Origin: Deltaproteobacteria bacterium
GTDB lineage: Bacteria > Myxococcota > Myxococcia > Myxococcales > SZAS-1
Length of the DNA stretch: 64,000 bases
Direction of reading: 5' to 3'
Assembly: GCA_018266075.1 (NCBI GenBank)
Contig: JAFEBB010000015.1
Coordinates: 62,001-126,000 of the forward strand
Both the position numbers and the translations under genes were made by a program. The number at the start of each line of letters is the position of its first letter. Within the stretch, counting starts at the first letter, position 1. Below the pieces are notes generated by a model. That model worked only from the letters and a program-made list of their open reading frames with translations. It made no database searches and was not told the DNA's origin. Below, one piece after another: positions 32,381-40,163 of this stretch.

Positions 32381-33391
32381 TCAGCGCTCGGTCTCGCCCC
32401 GCCGCCAGTATCGATACCCGTTGGTCCGACACGGCACGCCCAGCTCGCCGCACACCTCGCGAAGCACCTCCGGCCCGTAGAAGTGATTCTTCACCCGCGT
32501 GACCCGCTCGCCATCGACCTCGAGCTGGATGAACGCGCGAACGAACTCGCCGTCCTCGTGCTGGTACCAAAGCACGACCACGGGCTCGCCGCGGTGCACG
32601 CGCAGCTCGGCCCGCGGCGACTCCGGCAGCATCTGATCGTGCGCCTCCAGATCGAGGAACTGGCGCGCCATCGGATCCACCACGCGCCGGGTGCCGAAGA
32701 GCATCCCCTTCACCGGGCCGTCGCGGACGGCGTCCTTCCCGTACTCGTCGGTGGCGCCCACCACCTCGAGCGCGGCGTCGTCGACGAGCAGCGAGGTCAG
32801 TCGTTCGAGATCTCGCGCGTTGAACGCGTCCACGAAAGCGTTCAACACGGCGGAGGTGGGCGTGCGCGCCGGAGCGACCGCCTCGTCGACAGCGAGCTTG
32901 CCCCGCCCGCGATGCAGCGCTGCCTTGACCGCGCCGGTCGTGGTCACGAGCACCTCCGCGATCTCCTCCAGCGTCAGATCGAACGCGTCCTTGAGCACCA
33001 CCGCGGCGCGCTCCTGCGGCGAGAGCGATGAAATGAGCGTTCCCGCAGCCTCCCGGGTGGCTTGTGGCTCGGGAGCCGCGAGTAAGTGCTCGCGCTCGGG
33101 CAGCGCCGTCTCCCGTCGCGCCCGGACCCGATCGATCCAGAGGTTGGACGCCATTCGGAAGAGCCACGCGCGCGGACTCGACGGCGGCGATTGGTGCCAT
33201 TGCGCCAGCGTGACGAACGCCCGGGCCAGCGCGTCCTGCGACAAATCCTCCGCGTCCCACGGGCTCCGGGTGAGGTGGCGGCAGTAGCGGTACAGCTCGG
33301 GCCGCAGCGGCTCGTAGGTGTCGAGGAAGCGCTGCCAGGTCTGCCGGGCGGCGTCGTTCAGGGCTTCGAAGGGCGTTTGGGGTGCGTTCAT
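32381..33391 (-). CDS. ECF sigma factor with SnoaL-like C-terminal domain
   Basis: 336 residues from ATG 33391 (a TTG at 33418 is possible). Region 2 reads LYRYCRHLTRSPWDAEDLSQ, DALARAFVTLAQWH and RAWLFRMASNLWIDRVRARR. Region 4 reads LSPQERAAVVLKDAFDLTLE, EIAEVLVTTTGAVKAALHRG. From about residue 190 a SnoaL/NTF2-like domain follows (VLNAFVDAFNARDLERLTSL, FYGPEVLREVCGEL). This architecture is seen in ECF41-like and SigJ-like sigma factors, where the NTF2 fold modulates activity. It converges on the RluA gene with six bases between stops and is divergent from a polytopic membrane protein gene. The stimulus is unknown. Confidence 0.88.
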   Translation of the reverse strand: MNAPQTPFEALNDAARQTWQRFLDTYEPLRPELYRYCRHLTRSPWDAEDLSQDALARAFVTLAQWHQSPPSSPRAWLFRMASNLWIDRVRARRETALPEREHLLAAPEPQATREAAGTLISSLSPQERAAVVLKDAFDLTLEEIAEVLVTTTGAVKAALHRGRGKLAVDEAVAPARTPTSAVLNAFVDAFNARDLERLTSLLVDDAALEVVGATDEYGKDAVRDGPVKGMLFGTRRVVDPMARQFLDLEAHDQMLPESPRAELRVHRGEPVVVLWYQHEDGEFVRAFIQLEVDGERVTRVKNHFYGPEVLREVCGELGVPCRTNGYRYWRRGETER

Positions 33392-33486
33392 GTCGTGGAG
33401 ACGTGCGAGGAGGTCCAAAGGATACGGGCCTCACGCCTCCATCTCTGCTATTCGCGCCCGCTCCCGAGCTCTCCCACGGACGCCTG

Positions 33487-34908
33487 GTGCACCCACGCCT
33501 CGAGACGATCGCTGGGCTGGTCCCGGATGCGGTGAGGCGCCGCGGTTGGCCGCTGCTCTGCACCGCGCAGGCGGCGTTCGTGCTGAAGTGTGTGTCCCGC
33601 GCCTTGGCCCAGCAGCGCTATGGCGTGCTCTGGTTGCCGGTGCTGTCGGGGCTGCTCCTGGCGGCCTGGGCCGTGCGCGCGCTGGTGCAGTCGCTGCGCG
33701 CGGGGCGTCCCGCGTTCGGCCTGGTAGCGGTGGTGGCCTTCCTGGCGCTCGCGGGCATGGCGTCGCGCCGCATGGCCTACCGCCCCGAGGGCGACGAGCC
33801 CTGGTACCTGCTGCAAGCCGAGTCGCTGGCCCTCGACGGCGACCTGGTGGTCGAGCCCGCCGAGGCGGCCGCGCGCTCGCCGTGGGCCTACGGCGAGTCG
33901 ATGCAGCCGCCATATCAGCTCGCCCAGTTCGACGGGATCTGGCGGGTGCCGCACTGGCCGGCCGCGGCGCTGATCTGGATTCCGGCCACCGCGCTGCACA
34001 AGCGGGTGCTGGGGCTGCTGCTCCAGGCGCTGCTCGTGGCGCTCGGTCTCGGGGCGGGCGCCGCGGTCTTCGCTCGCCTCTCGCGCTCGGACGCCGCCGG
34101 ATGCGCGCTGGCGCTCTTGCTCCTGGCTTCGCCGCTGACGGAGTTCGCGCTGCTGGCCTTTCCCGATGGCCAGGCCGCCGCGCTCTGGCTGCTCGCGGCG
34201 TGGCTCTTGATGAAGCCCGGGTTGCAGCGGGCCGCGCTGGCCGGCGCGCTGCTGGTGCTGGCCGCGGCGATGCGCCCCGCGCTCTTGCTGGCGATCCCGA
34301 GCGCGGGCGTCGCGGGCGCTTGGGCGCGTGTCGAACGTCCGTCGCGTGGTGAGGTGCTGACCTTTGCCGCGTCGCTGGTCCTGGGGTTGGCGGGCTTCTG
34401 GGTGTCGCAGCGGCTGACCTACGGCGCGATCTCGGTGCAGCCCTTCGCGCTCGACTTGCCCCACGCACCGGGCTTCACCTTCGCGGCGCTCTTCGAGCCT
34501 GGACGCGGCTTGCTGCCGAACTACCCGGTGTGGCTCGCGGTCGCGCTGGCGGTCGCATGGCTCGGCGGGCCGCGCGCGCGGGGACTGGTGCTCCTCGCTG
34601 CGCTGGCCATGGGCCCGGCGGTGGCCTACTCCCAGAGCGCCGGCGTGGGAGGTTGGTGTCCGGCGGCCCGGTTCTGGACGGCGGCCCTTCCCGCGGTGGT
34701 GGCTGCGCTGGCCTGCGCCTGGCCGGAGGGCTCGCGGCGCTGGAGGGACGCGCCCGCCGCGCTCCGGAGCGGACTGGCGGTGGTCGTGGCAGGCGCGCTG
34801 GTCTTCTCCACCGCGACCGGCGTGGTGGGCAACCTGGTCCCCGCTTGGTCGTTCACCGACGGCCCTCACTGGCTGACCAAGGCCGCGGCCGCGCACTTTC
34901 GCTGCTGA
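33487..34908 (+). CDS. Polytopic membrane protein, GT-C glycosyltransferase-like
   Basis: 473 residues from GTG 33487 (an ATG at 33382 would extend it into the sigma factor promoter). About ten hydrophobic helices are evident. After the second helix comes a loop YRPEGDEPWYLLQAESLALD, whose acidic pair E-G-D-E resembles the conserved extracytoplasmic D/E motif of GT-C transferases such as PMT or DPMS-dependent enzymes. A second loop, YGESMQPPYQLAQFDGIWRV, is aromatic. Such enzymes transfer sugars from polyprenyl-phosphate donors at the inner membrane. No partner donor-synthesis genes are adjacent. The family call is from topology and loop motif alone. Confidence 0.65.
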   Translation: MHPRLETIAGLVPDAVRRRGWPLLCTAQAAFVLKCVSRALAQQRYGVLWLPVLSGLLLAAWAVRALVQSLRAGRPAFGLVAVVAFLALAGMASRRMAYRPEGDEPWYLLQAESLALDGDLVVEPAEAAARSPWAYGESMQPPYQLAQFDGIWRVPHWPAAALIWIPATALHKRVLGLLLQALLVALGLGAGAAVFARLSRSDAAGCALALLLLASPLTEFALLAFPDGQAAALWLLAAWLLMKPGLQRAALAGALLVLAAAMRPALLLAIPSAGVAGAWARVERPSRGEVLTFAASLVLGLAGFWVSQRLTYGAISVQPFALDLPHAPGFTFAALFEPGRGLLPNYPVWLAVALAVAWLGGPRARGLVLLAALAMGPAVAYSQSAGVGGWCPAARFWTAALPAVVAALACAWPEGSRRWRDAPAALRSGLAVVVAGALVFSTATGVVGNLVPAWSFTDGPHWLTKAAAAHFRC

Positions 34909-34924
34909 TTGGTTCTTTCAAGTT

Positions 34925-34947
34925 CTCCAAGTTGCTTGGAGCTGTTT
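34925..34947 (+). terminator. Hairpin terminator between convergent genes
   Basis: CTCCAAG (34925-34931) and CTTGGAG (34935-34941) form a seven-base-pair stem with a TTG loop, then CTGTTT. It lies between the convergent ends of the membrane protein and the dihydrofolate-reductase-like gene. Confidence 0.5.
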
Positions 34948-34996
34948 CGCCTGGACTCGACAGCATCCACTCGCCGCCGCCTGCTGGCTTTTGACT

Positions 34997-35638
34997 TCAC
35001 GCCCTGTGCAAGGCGTAGCGCAGGTGCGTGACGCGCGGCGACGGAATGGCCTCGATGATCTCGAGCTGAAGCTTGCGATCGATTCCCTCGAACAAGCGCC
35101 TGCCGCCGCCGAACATCACGGGCGACACCGCGACGTTGAGCTCGTCCACGAGGCCAGCGTTCAAGTACTGCTGGATGACGTGCGCGCCGCCCGAGATGCG
35201 GATGTCGCGATCGCTCGCCACCGCGCGCGCTTTCTGCAAGGCGCTCTCGATGCCGTCGTTGACGAAATGGAACGTCGTCCCGCCGGGGCGCACCCACGGC
35301 TGGCGCACGGTCTGGGTAAGCACGAACACCGGCGTGTGGAACGGCGCCTCCTCGGGCCACATCGCCTCGCCAAGGTCGAACATGCGCTTGCCCATGATGC
35401 TGACGCCCGTGCGCCGGAACGTCTGCTCGGCGATCTGATTGTCGGCGCCGGTCTCGCCGCCCTCGCCGAGCTTCAATGTCTCGCAGAAGAATCGCGTCGA
35501 AAGTATCCAGCTCTGGAGCCTTCCCCACTGCGCGCCCCAGTCGAGGTGGCTCGGATCGGCTGCATGGGCGGTGTCCATGCCCGGAGGAACCAGGTAGCCG
35601 TCGAGGGACATGCTGACGCTGATAAAGACCTTGCTCAT
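34997..35638 (-). CDS. RibD C-terminal / dihydrofolate-reductase-like protein
   Basis: 213 residues: MSKVFISVSMSLDGYLVPPG, FRRTGVSIMGKRMFDLGEAM, VFVLTQTVRQPWVRPGGTTF, DIRISGGAHVIQQYLNAGLV and DELNVAVSPVMFGGGRRLFE. This is the YyaP/RibD_C pattern, NADPH-binding reductases of a DHFR fold acting in pterin/riboflavin-like chemistry or on unknown substrates. The GGG motif for NADPH phosphate is present. I used the ATG at 35638. It is divergent from an ECF-SnoaL sigma factor (35705) with a 66-base gap, a frequent arrangement in which ECF sigma factors control DHFR-like genes. The physiological substrate is unknown. Confidence 0.85.
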   Translation of the reverse strand: MSKVFISVSMSLDGYLVPPGMDTAHAADPSHLDWGAQWGRLQSWILSTRFFCETLKLGEGGETGADNQIAEQTFRRTGVSIMGKRMFDLGEAMWPEEAPFHTPVFVLTQTVRQPWVRPGGTTFHFVNDGIESALQKARAVASDRDIRISGGAHVIQQYLNAGLVDELNVAVSPVMFGGGRRLFEGIDRKLQLEIIEAIPSPRVTHLRYALHRA

Positions 35639-35704
35639 TCTGTATTCGCCTTTCGCGGTGTAGCTTGCCGATGAAACGACGGCCACGCGCTCCACTCATC
35701 GGTC

Positions 35705-36718
35705 ATGGACGAAAAAAACGACACGCTGCTCGCGGCCGCTCGAGGCGGTGATGAGGCTGCCTTTCGCGGCCTGGTCGAGCCCCTCGGCCGCGAGCTGCAC
35801 GCGTACGCCTACCGCATGCTCGGCGGCTTCCACGACGCCGACGACGCCTTGCAAGAGGCGCGGATCAAGGCCTGGCGCGGCCTCGCCACCTACGAGCCGC
35901 ACGCGAGCTTCCGTGCGTGGATGTACCGGATCGTCACCAACACCTGCCTCGACATGCTCAAGGCGCGCGCGCGTCGCGTGATGCCGCAAGACGTGAGCCC
36001 GCCGGTCGCGCCGGGGCCACCCACGACGGCGCCGCGCACCGACATCCATTGGCTCGAGCCGTATCCCGACGCGTGCCTGCCGCCCGCGCGCAGCCCCGAG
36101 GACGCGGTGCACCTGCGCGAGGGCATGCGACTCGCGTTCGTGCGCATCGTCCAGGCGCTGCCTGCGCGCCAGCGGGCCGCGCTGATCCTGCACGATGTCC
36201 TGGACTGGAGCGTGGCCGAGGTCGCCGCGATCCTCGAGACCACCGAGGCCGCGGTGAACAGCGCGCTGCAGCGGGCGCGCGCGACGATCGCGAGTGGGAA
36301 TGCTCGCGAGCCGAGCCCCGAGCTGGCGCGCCGCCAGGCCGAGGTCGTCGATCGCTACGTGCGCGCCTGGGAGACCGGCAACTTCGACGGCTTCGTGGCG
36401 ATGCTCACCGACGACGCGATCATGAACATGCCGCCGTGGGAGTACTGGCTCGACGGCCGGGATGCGGTGGTCGCGGTGCATCACTCGCCGGGCACCTGGG
36501 AGGGTGCGCCGCGGCCGGGCCGTTACCGCATCGTGCGCAGCACGATGAACGGCCAGCCCGCTGCGATGGCCTACGTGCGCGCACCCGATGGCCGCTGGGT
36601 CGCGACCTGCCTCACCGTGCTCACCTTCGACGACGACGCGCGCATCTCCGAGCTCACGGTGTTCGTGCTGCCCGAGCTGTTTGCGCAGTGGGGCTTCCCG
36701 CCGGTGCTCGAAGCGTAG
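35705..36718 (+). CDS. ECF sigma factor with C-terminal SnoaL domain (SigG-like)
   Basis: 337 residues. Region 2: AFRGLVEPLGRELHAYAYRM, LGGFHDADDALQEARIKAWR, SFRAWMYRIVTNTCLDMLKA. The linker contains HWLEPYPDACLPP, typical of SigG-type factors. Region 4: LPARQRAALILHDVLDWSVA, EVAAILETTEAAVNSALQRA. The SnoaL-like domain runs from about residue 215 (VVDRYVRAWETGNFDGFVAM, DAIMNMPPWEYWLDGRDAVV). These factors respond to DNA damage or aldehydes in mycobacteria, though that is not established here. It is divergent from the DHFR-like gene and converges with a secreted SnoaL-like gene, with 11 bases between stops. Confidence 0.88.
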   Translation: MDEKNDTLLAAARGGDEAAFRGLVEPLGRELHAYAYRMLGGFHDADDALQEARIKAWRGLATYEPHASFRAWMYRIVTNTCLDMLKARARRVMPQDVSPPVAPGPPTTAPRTDIHWLEPYPDACLPPARSPEDAVHLREGMRLAFVRIVQALPARQRAALILHDVLDWSVAEVAAILETTEAAVNSALQRARATIASGNAREPSPELARRQAEVVDRYVRAWETGNFDGFVAMLTDDAIMNMPPWEYWLDGRDAVVAVHHSPGTWEGAPRPGRYRIVRSTMNGQPAAMAYVRAPDGRWVATCLTVLTFDDDARISELTVFVLPELFAQWGFPPVLEA

Positions 36719-36729
36719 GGCAGCCGCCC

Positions 36730-37245
36730 TCACCGCGCAGACGGAGGAGCGGGCGCCTTCGGGACCGCGCCCATGTCCTGCAGGAACGAGAGTCGATCGG
36801 TGAGAAGCACGGCGCGGGACACCTTGCCGCCCTTCACCTCGAAAATGGCCATGCCCTCATTCGTGACCAACTTGCCGGTCGGCGCGAAGACACCGGCGGG
36901 ACCATGGAAGGTTCCCTGGTGCGTCCCCGTCCAGTGCCAGTGCACCGCGACCTTGTCTCCCTCGGCGATGACATCGTCGAACTTGTACTGAATGTCCGGG
37001 AAGGCCTCGTGCAGCGCCATGAGCGGCTTGATGAAAGCCGGTGGGCCCTTCACCGCGGCGCCGCTGTTCGCTCCCACGTAGTCGTCGGCGATGAGTCGCT
37101 CAATCACCTCGAACTTGCCGCGGTTGACGCCCTCTTCGAACACTTTGCGCACCACTGCCTTGTTCTGCTCACTGGGGATCATCTTCGGCTCCTGGGCTGG
37201 GGTGGATGCGCTCATGACGAGCGCGACGACGAAGAACAGCTTCAT
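36730..37245 (-). CDS. Secreted SnoaL-like (NTF2 fold) protein
   Basis: 171 residues with an N-terminal signal peptide (MKLFFVVALVMSASTPAQEP) and a SnoaL-like domain: VVRKVFEEGVNRGKFEVIER, LIADDYVGANSGAAVKGPPA, FIKPLMALHEAFPDIQYKFD and DKVAVHWHWTGTHQGTFHGP. SnoaL-like polyketide cyclases or isomerases have this fold; here export suggests binding or enzymatic action in the periplasm. It is adjacent to a cytosolic ECF-SnoaL sigma factor, so the same ligand could be sensed on both sides of the membrane, but that is speculation. Start chosen at 37245 because it opens the signal peptide. It diverges from LysR at 37337. Confidence 0.8.
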   Translation of the reverse strand: MKLFFVVALVMSASTPAQEPKMIPSEQNKAVVRKVFEEGVNRGKFEVIERLIADDYVGANSGAAVKGPPAFIKPLMALHEAFPDIQYKFDDVIAEGDKVAVHWHWTGTHQGTFHGPAGVFAPTGKLVTNEGMAIFEVKGGKVSRAVLLTDRLSFLQDMGAVPKAPAPPSAR

Positions 37246-37314
37246 TTCGGCTGCCTCGCTGGTTGACGCGGGCAATTCAATGCTCGGGAGCGTTCTCGCG
37301 TGCAGTGATGATTC

Positions 37315-37331
37315 GTGAGGCATATGCTCAC
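37315..37331. promoter_or_regulatory. Dyad GTGAG-N7-CTCAC before the LysR start
   Basis: A five-base inverted repeat surrounding CATATG, ending five bases before the GTG start of the LysR gene and within the 91-base gap to the divergent SnoaL gene. A repressor or autoregulatory site is plausible. The T-N11-A geometry is not exact. Confidence 0.35.
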
Positions 37332-37336
37332 CAACC

Positions 37337-38230
37337 GTGAGCTTGGCCGGCATCGATCTGAATCTCCTGTTGGTGCTCGATACGGTTCTCGCCGAGCGCC
37401 ACGTGGCGCGCGCCGCGCGTCGCCTTCACGTCACACCCTCGGCGGTCAGCAACGCGCTCGCTCGGCTTCGGGTGGTGCTCGGTGATCCTCTGGTCGTGCG
37501 GGCAGGGCGGGGCGTCGTGCCCACGCCCAGAGCCTTGTCGCTCGCCGCGCCGCTTCAGCATGCGCTGCGCGACCTCGAGCGATCGATTCAAGGCGACGTC
37601 TTCGACCCGGCCACCTCGACCGCGCGCTTCACCTTGGCCATCGCTGACGCGGGGCAGCTCGTGCGCCTCCCCCGCATCGCGCTGCAGCTCTCGCGGCGCA
37701 TGCCCAAGGCGCGGCTGCGGGTGGTGGGCATCGAAGGCTACCTGTCGATGGGCGGGCTGCACGGCACCGAGGTCGACGTCGCGATCGTCGCGGTCGTGGA
37801 CAAGGTCCCGGCGATCCACGCGGTGAAGCTCGACGTCGAAGAGACCGTGTTGGTCGTCCGCAAGGGCAACCGAGGTCTGGGCCCGAGGCCGAGCCGACGG
37901 CAGCTGGCCGCGATCGAGCATGTCGACGTTCACGTCGCGCCCGGGCACGTTCCCGGCGGGCTTCAGGCGGCGTATGAGCGGCTGGGCATCGCGCGTTCGA
38001 TAGCGATGGTGGTGCCGACGTTCGTCGCCGCCGCCGCGGTCGTCGCGCAGACCGACCTCGCGGCGACGCTGCCCCTCAGCCTCGTCGAGGACCTCGGAGA
38101 GCGCCTTGGGCTGCGGGTGGTCAGCGGTCTCCTGCCGCCGCTCCGCTTCGACATCATGCTCGCCTGGCACGAGCGGACCCACGACGACCCGGCGATGCGG
38201 GCGTTCAGGGAGCTGGTGATCGACGCATGA
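37337..38230 (+). CDS. LysR-family transcriptional regulator
   Basis: 297 residues starting at a GTG. Winged helix: GIDLNLLLVLDTVLAERHVA, RAARRLHVTPSAVSNALARL, RVVLGDPLVVRAGRGVVPTP. The effector domain (FTLAIADAGQLVRLPRIALQ, VDVAIVAVVDKVPAIHAVKL, MVVPTFVAAAAVVAQTDLAA) follows the NodD/LinR-type subgroup. It should bind the DNA dyad just upstream and regulate itself and the divergent SnoaL-like secreted protein. An intrinsic-type hairpin at 38393-38424 lies beyond its end. The ligand is not recognisable. Confidence 0.9.
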   Translation: MSLAGIDLNLLLVLDTVLAERHVARAARRLHVTPSAVSNALARLRVVLGDPLVVRAGRGVVPTPRALSLAAPLQHALRDLERSIQGDVFDPATSTARFTLAIADAGQLVRLPRIALQLSRRMPKARLRVVGIEGYLSMGGLHGTEVDVAIVAVVDKVPAIHAVKLDVEETVLVVRKGNRGLGPRPSRRQLAAIEHVDVHVAPGHVPGGLQAAYERLGIARSIAMVVPTFVAAAAVVAQTDLAATLPLSLVEDLGERLGLRVVSGLLPPLRFDIMLAWHERTHDDPAMRAFRELVIDA

Positions 38231-38392
38231 GCTCCGAGAATCGGGAGCTGGCGCGCCTGCCCGAGAGGTCCGTGCCTCACCTTCAGCTCCAGAGCTGACG
38301 AATCTTCTGCAGCGCGGACGCGCCTTCCTGCTCGGTTCCGAGGCTCGGACGCGCCGCCCGGGTCTGCTCGGAAACCGCGGTCCCGCAAAGAC

Positions 38393-38424
38393 GAAGGCCC
38401 ACCGACTCGCGTCAGCGGGCCTTC
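38393..38424. terminator. Bidirectional hairpin between lysR and the zinc-ribbon gene
   Basis: GAAGGCCC (38393-38400) pairs with GGGCCTTC (38417-38424) around a 16-base loop. It lies between the convergent ends of the LysR and zinc-ribbon genes. There is no long T-tract on either strand, so efficiency is uncertain. Confidence 0.5.
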
Positions 38425-38457
38425 TCGCGTCGTCGACGAAGCGGGCTGCTTGCTCGG

Positions 38458-38706
38458 TCAACGCGCCGGCATCGGCGGAACGAGCACCTGCCAGCACCCC
38501 CCACAGCGGGTGGCCGCGAGCATGCCCACGAGTCCGCAGTGCGGGCAGGCGCGTGTGGGCGGGAAGGGCTCCACGCGGAGCGCTCCGAGGAACGTCTCCC
38601 ACGCTGCCCGAACATCGAGCACCGATTTCGCCGTGTTGCTTGCCTCGAGCGCTGTCAGCCGCTCGTTCATGAGCGTGATGGATTTTCGAACCGAGTCTTC
38701 CTGCAC
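38458..38706 (-). CDS. Small zinc-ribbon protein
   Basis: 82 residues: a helical N-terminus (VRKSITLMNERLTALEASNT, AKSVLDVRAAWETFLGALRV) and a C-terminal zinc ribbon CPHCG...CGGCW made of two CxxC pairs about 14 residues apart (ACPHCGLVGMLAATRCGGCW). It likely binds one Zn2+ and could contact RNA polymerase, DNA or another protein. There is no signal peptide. It is downstream of the FYDLN-acid zinc-ribbon gene on the same strand, so two small zinc-binding proteins lie side by side; the 90-base gap argues for separate promoters. Not assigned to a named family. Confidence 0.65.
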   Translation of the reverse strand: MQEDSVRKSITLMNERLTALEASNTAKSVLDVRAAWETFLGALRVEPFPPTRACPHCGLVGMLAATRCGGCWQVLVPPMPAR

Positions 38707-38796
38707 GAGGCACCTTCAATTCGATTGAGGTTGCGTGGGACGACTCGAGCCGCGGGCGCCGCACCATGCTTGGACGCGCGCGCGTCGAAGGTGCCG

Positions 38797-39132
38797 TCAG
38801 TCGGAATCGGGGCCCTCAGCGTCATCGTCGTCATCGTCATCGATCTCGTCGGTGGACGCTGACGCCGTGTTCTTCTCTTCTTCTTTTTCTGCTTCCTCTT
38901 CCTCCTCCTCGCTGTTGTCCTCCTCGCGCGCAGGCGCCAGCGAGACCCGGACCTTCGGCGCGGCCGCCTTCCGCTTTCGCTTTGCCGCGGGCTTCGCCTG
39001 GGCCAGCGCGGCTTCCGCTTGGTCCACTCCGCAGCGGGGACAGACGTACCGGGGCTTCTTCAGGTCGTAGAAGAGGGTCTGGCAATTGAGGCAGCGGTGC
39101 TTGCTGCCACGGTCGGTCATCTCGATCGTCAT
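38797..39132 (-). CDS. FYDLN-acid family zinc-ribbon protein with acidic tail
   Basis: 111 residues. MTIEMTDRGSKHRCLNCQTL then FYDLKKPRYVCPRCGVDQ gives the two CxxC pairs and the FYDL signature of the TIGR02300/FYDLN_acid family. A basic patch (KPAAKRKRKAAAPKVRVSL) follows, and the C-terminus is a long run of Glu and Asp. The family's role is unknown; its widespread presence in proteobacteria suggests a conserved nucleic-acid-related function. The ATG at 39132 has GGAAG five bases upstream; a GTG at 39138 is less likely. The acidic tail uses simple GAG/GAC/GAA repeats and may vary in length. Confidence 0.85.
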   Translation of the reverse strand: MTIEMTDRGSKHRCLNCQTLFYDLKKPRYVCPRCGVDQAEAALAQAKPAAKRKRKAAAPKVRVSLAPAREEDNSEEEEEEAEKEEEKNTASASTDEIDDDDDDDAEGPDSD

Positions 39133-39166
39133 GGACACTTCCGGGGTGCAGGTTGGGGGCGCGGAG

Positions 39167-39358
39167 CTACGGCCGAATGGAACTGAACTCCATGAACTGC
39201 GCTGCGGCGCGGGCTGCGAACCGCGCGCGGCTCAGGGAGCAGAAGGTGGCGTAGGGCTTGCCGTCGATGAAGACGCGCCACTGCTTGGCGTCGAGGCGCA
39301 CCATCTCCACGAGGTGACCCTTCGCCGTGAACTGGACGCGCTTATCCGCCACGCTCAC
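39167..39358 (-). CDS. Third gene of a three-gene mini-operon, hypothetical
   Basis: 63 residues from a GTG at 39358. The protein (VSVADKRVQFTAKGHLVEMV, RLDAKQWRVFIDGKPYATFC, SLSRARFAARAAAQFMEFSS) is basic with a beta-hairpin-like core. The GTG overlaps the TGA of the preceding gene in a GTGA tetranucleotide, which implies translational coupling. The longer ORF starting upstream is not needed. There is no signal peptide. The function is unknown; conservation as a set of three would be informative. Confidence 0.6.
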   Translation of the reverse strand: MSVADKRVQFTAKGHLVEMVRLDAKQWRVFIDGKPYATFCSLSRARFAARAAAQFMEFSSIRP

Positions 39359-39573
39359 CGATGGCTCGCCGCACGCCGGGCGACCTCGCGGACCTGCCAG
39401 GCTTCGAAGGGGGTGAGGATGACCGGGATCCGCGCCTGGGCCACGAAGGCCACCATCGCCGCGGCCGCGAGCAGGTGCACCCATCCGCCCGCCGTGTTGC
39501 CCGAGAACCAGGCCAGCGCCCAGGCCGCCGCACTCAAGGTCGCCGCGAGCCGCAGCGCCGTGCGGGCGTTCAT
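39355..39573 (-). CDS. Second gene of the mini-operon: small two-helix membrane protein
   Basis: 72 residues starting MNARTALRLAATLSAAAWAL at 39573. Two hydrophobic helices (LRLAATLSAAAWALAWFSG and GWVHLLAAAAMVAFVAQARI) with a short Gly-rich turn make it a hairpin inner-membrane protein. The pattern recalls the widespread small Lmo0937/DUF5670 proteins but is longer. Its ATG overlaps the stop of the preceding gene by four bases (ATGA). Both junctions of the mini-operon use overlapping stop-start signals, so all three proteins should be made together. Confidence 0.6.
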   Translation of the reverse strand: MNARTALRLAATLSAAAWALAWFSGNTAGGWVHLLAAAAMVAFVAQARIPVILTPFEAWQVREVARRAASHR

Positions 39574-39824
39574 GCCGCCCTCGCGAATTCGGGGTCCAGG
39601 GTGGTGAGCACCATGTCGCCTCGCGGCGCCGTGCTCGACCAGCCGCTCTCCACCAGGAACTCCTCGCCGTTGACCCGGCCCAGCAGCGGCCGCGAGAACT
39701 CGAGCCCGGGGGGCGTGGGGCAATCGACCTCGTAGCCCGCCGGCAGGTCGAACGTCACGGTGTCCTCAGGCAGGTCGACCACCAGGCCTGAGCCAAGCTG
39801 CACCACTGCAATATTGGGCGTCAT
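39570..39824 (-). CDS. First gene of the mini-operon, hypothetical
   Basis: 84 residues starting MTPNIAVVQLGSGLVVDLPE at 39824, then DTVTFDLPAGYEVDCPTPPG, LEFSRPLLGRVNGEEFLVES, GWSSTAPRGDMVLTTLDPEF. It is strand-rich and acidic, with no signal peptide. GGGGAG precedes the ATG by about seven bases. No family is recognised; the beta-rich pattern could be a small barrel. It leads the coupled set of three. Confidence 0.6.
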   Translation of the reverse strand: MTPNIAVVQLGSGLVVDLPEDTVTFDLPAGYEVDCPTPPGLEFSRPLLGRVNGEEFLVESGWSSTAPRGDMVLTTLDPEFARAA

Positions 39825-40163
39825 TCGACACTCCCCGGGCGCACCACGCCCATGCCGGCCCAAGGGCCGAGCTCCTAAGATCGAGTCGATCGCCGCGAGG
39901 CAGGAGAGTTCCGCGGGCGACGCCGTCGACGTTCGGGGTGTCGGGGCTCGACAGAGCGGAAGGCGCCCCATCGATTCAAGAAGCATAGCACGGCCGGAAT
40001 GCCGGCGCTTGCCGCCCTCGAATCTCGCGGGCACTCGCTCGCTCGCGAGGGGTCGGGGGCTGGCTATTTGACGGGTTGTGTGAGACAGGTGCCGCACGTC
40101 GCTGCCGATATGCAGCGACTCGGGCGGCGAATCTGCGCCGTTCTTCAGAAAGAAGTCAGCAAA
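39825..40163. other. Intergenic region, shared by mini-operon and cold-shock gene
   Basis: This 339-base stretch separates two divergent transcription units. It has no convincing ORF. Near its right end are a TTGACG (40067-40072) and the leader hairpin described separately. The rest shows nothing I can name. Confidence 0.5.
40098..40119 (+). promoter_or_regulatory. Leader hairpin upstream of the cold-shock gene
   Basis: GTCGCTGC (40098-40105) pairs perfectly with GCAGCGAC (40112-40119) over eight base pairs with a six-base loop, 45 bases before the cold-shock ATG. Cold-shock mRNAs often carry structured leaders that change with temperature. The transcription start is unknown, so the hairpin's place in the transcript is inferred. 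Confidence 0.45.
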
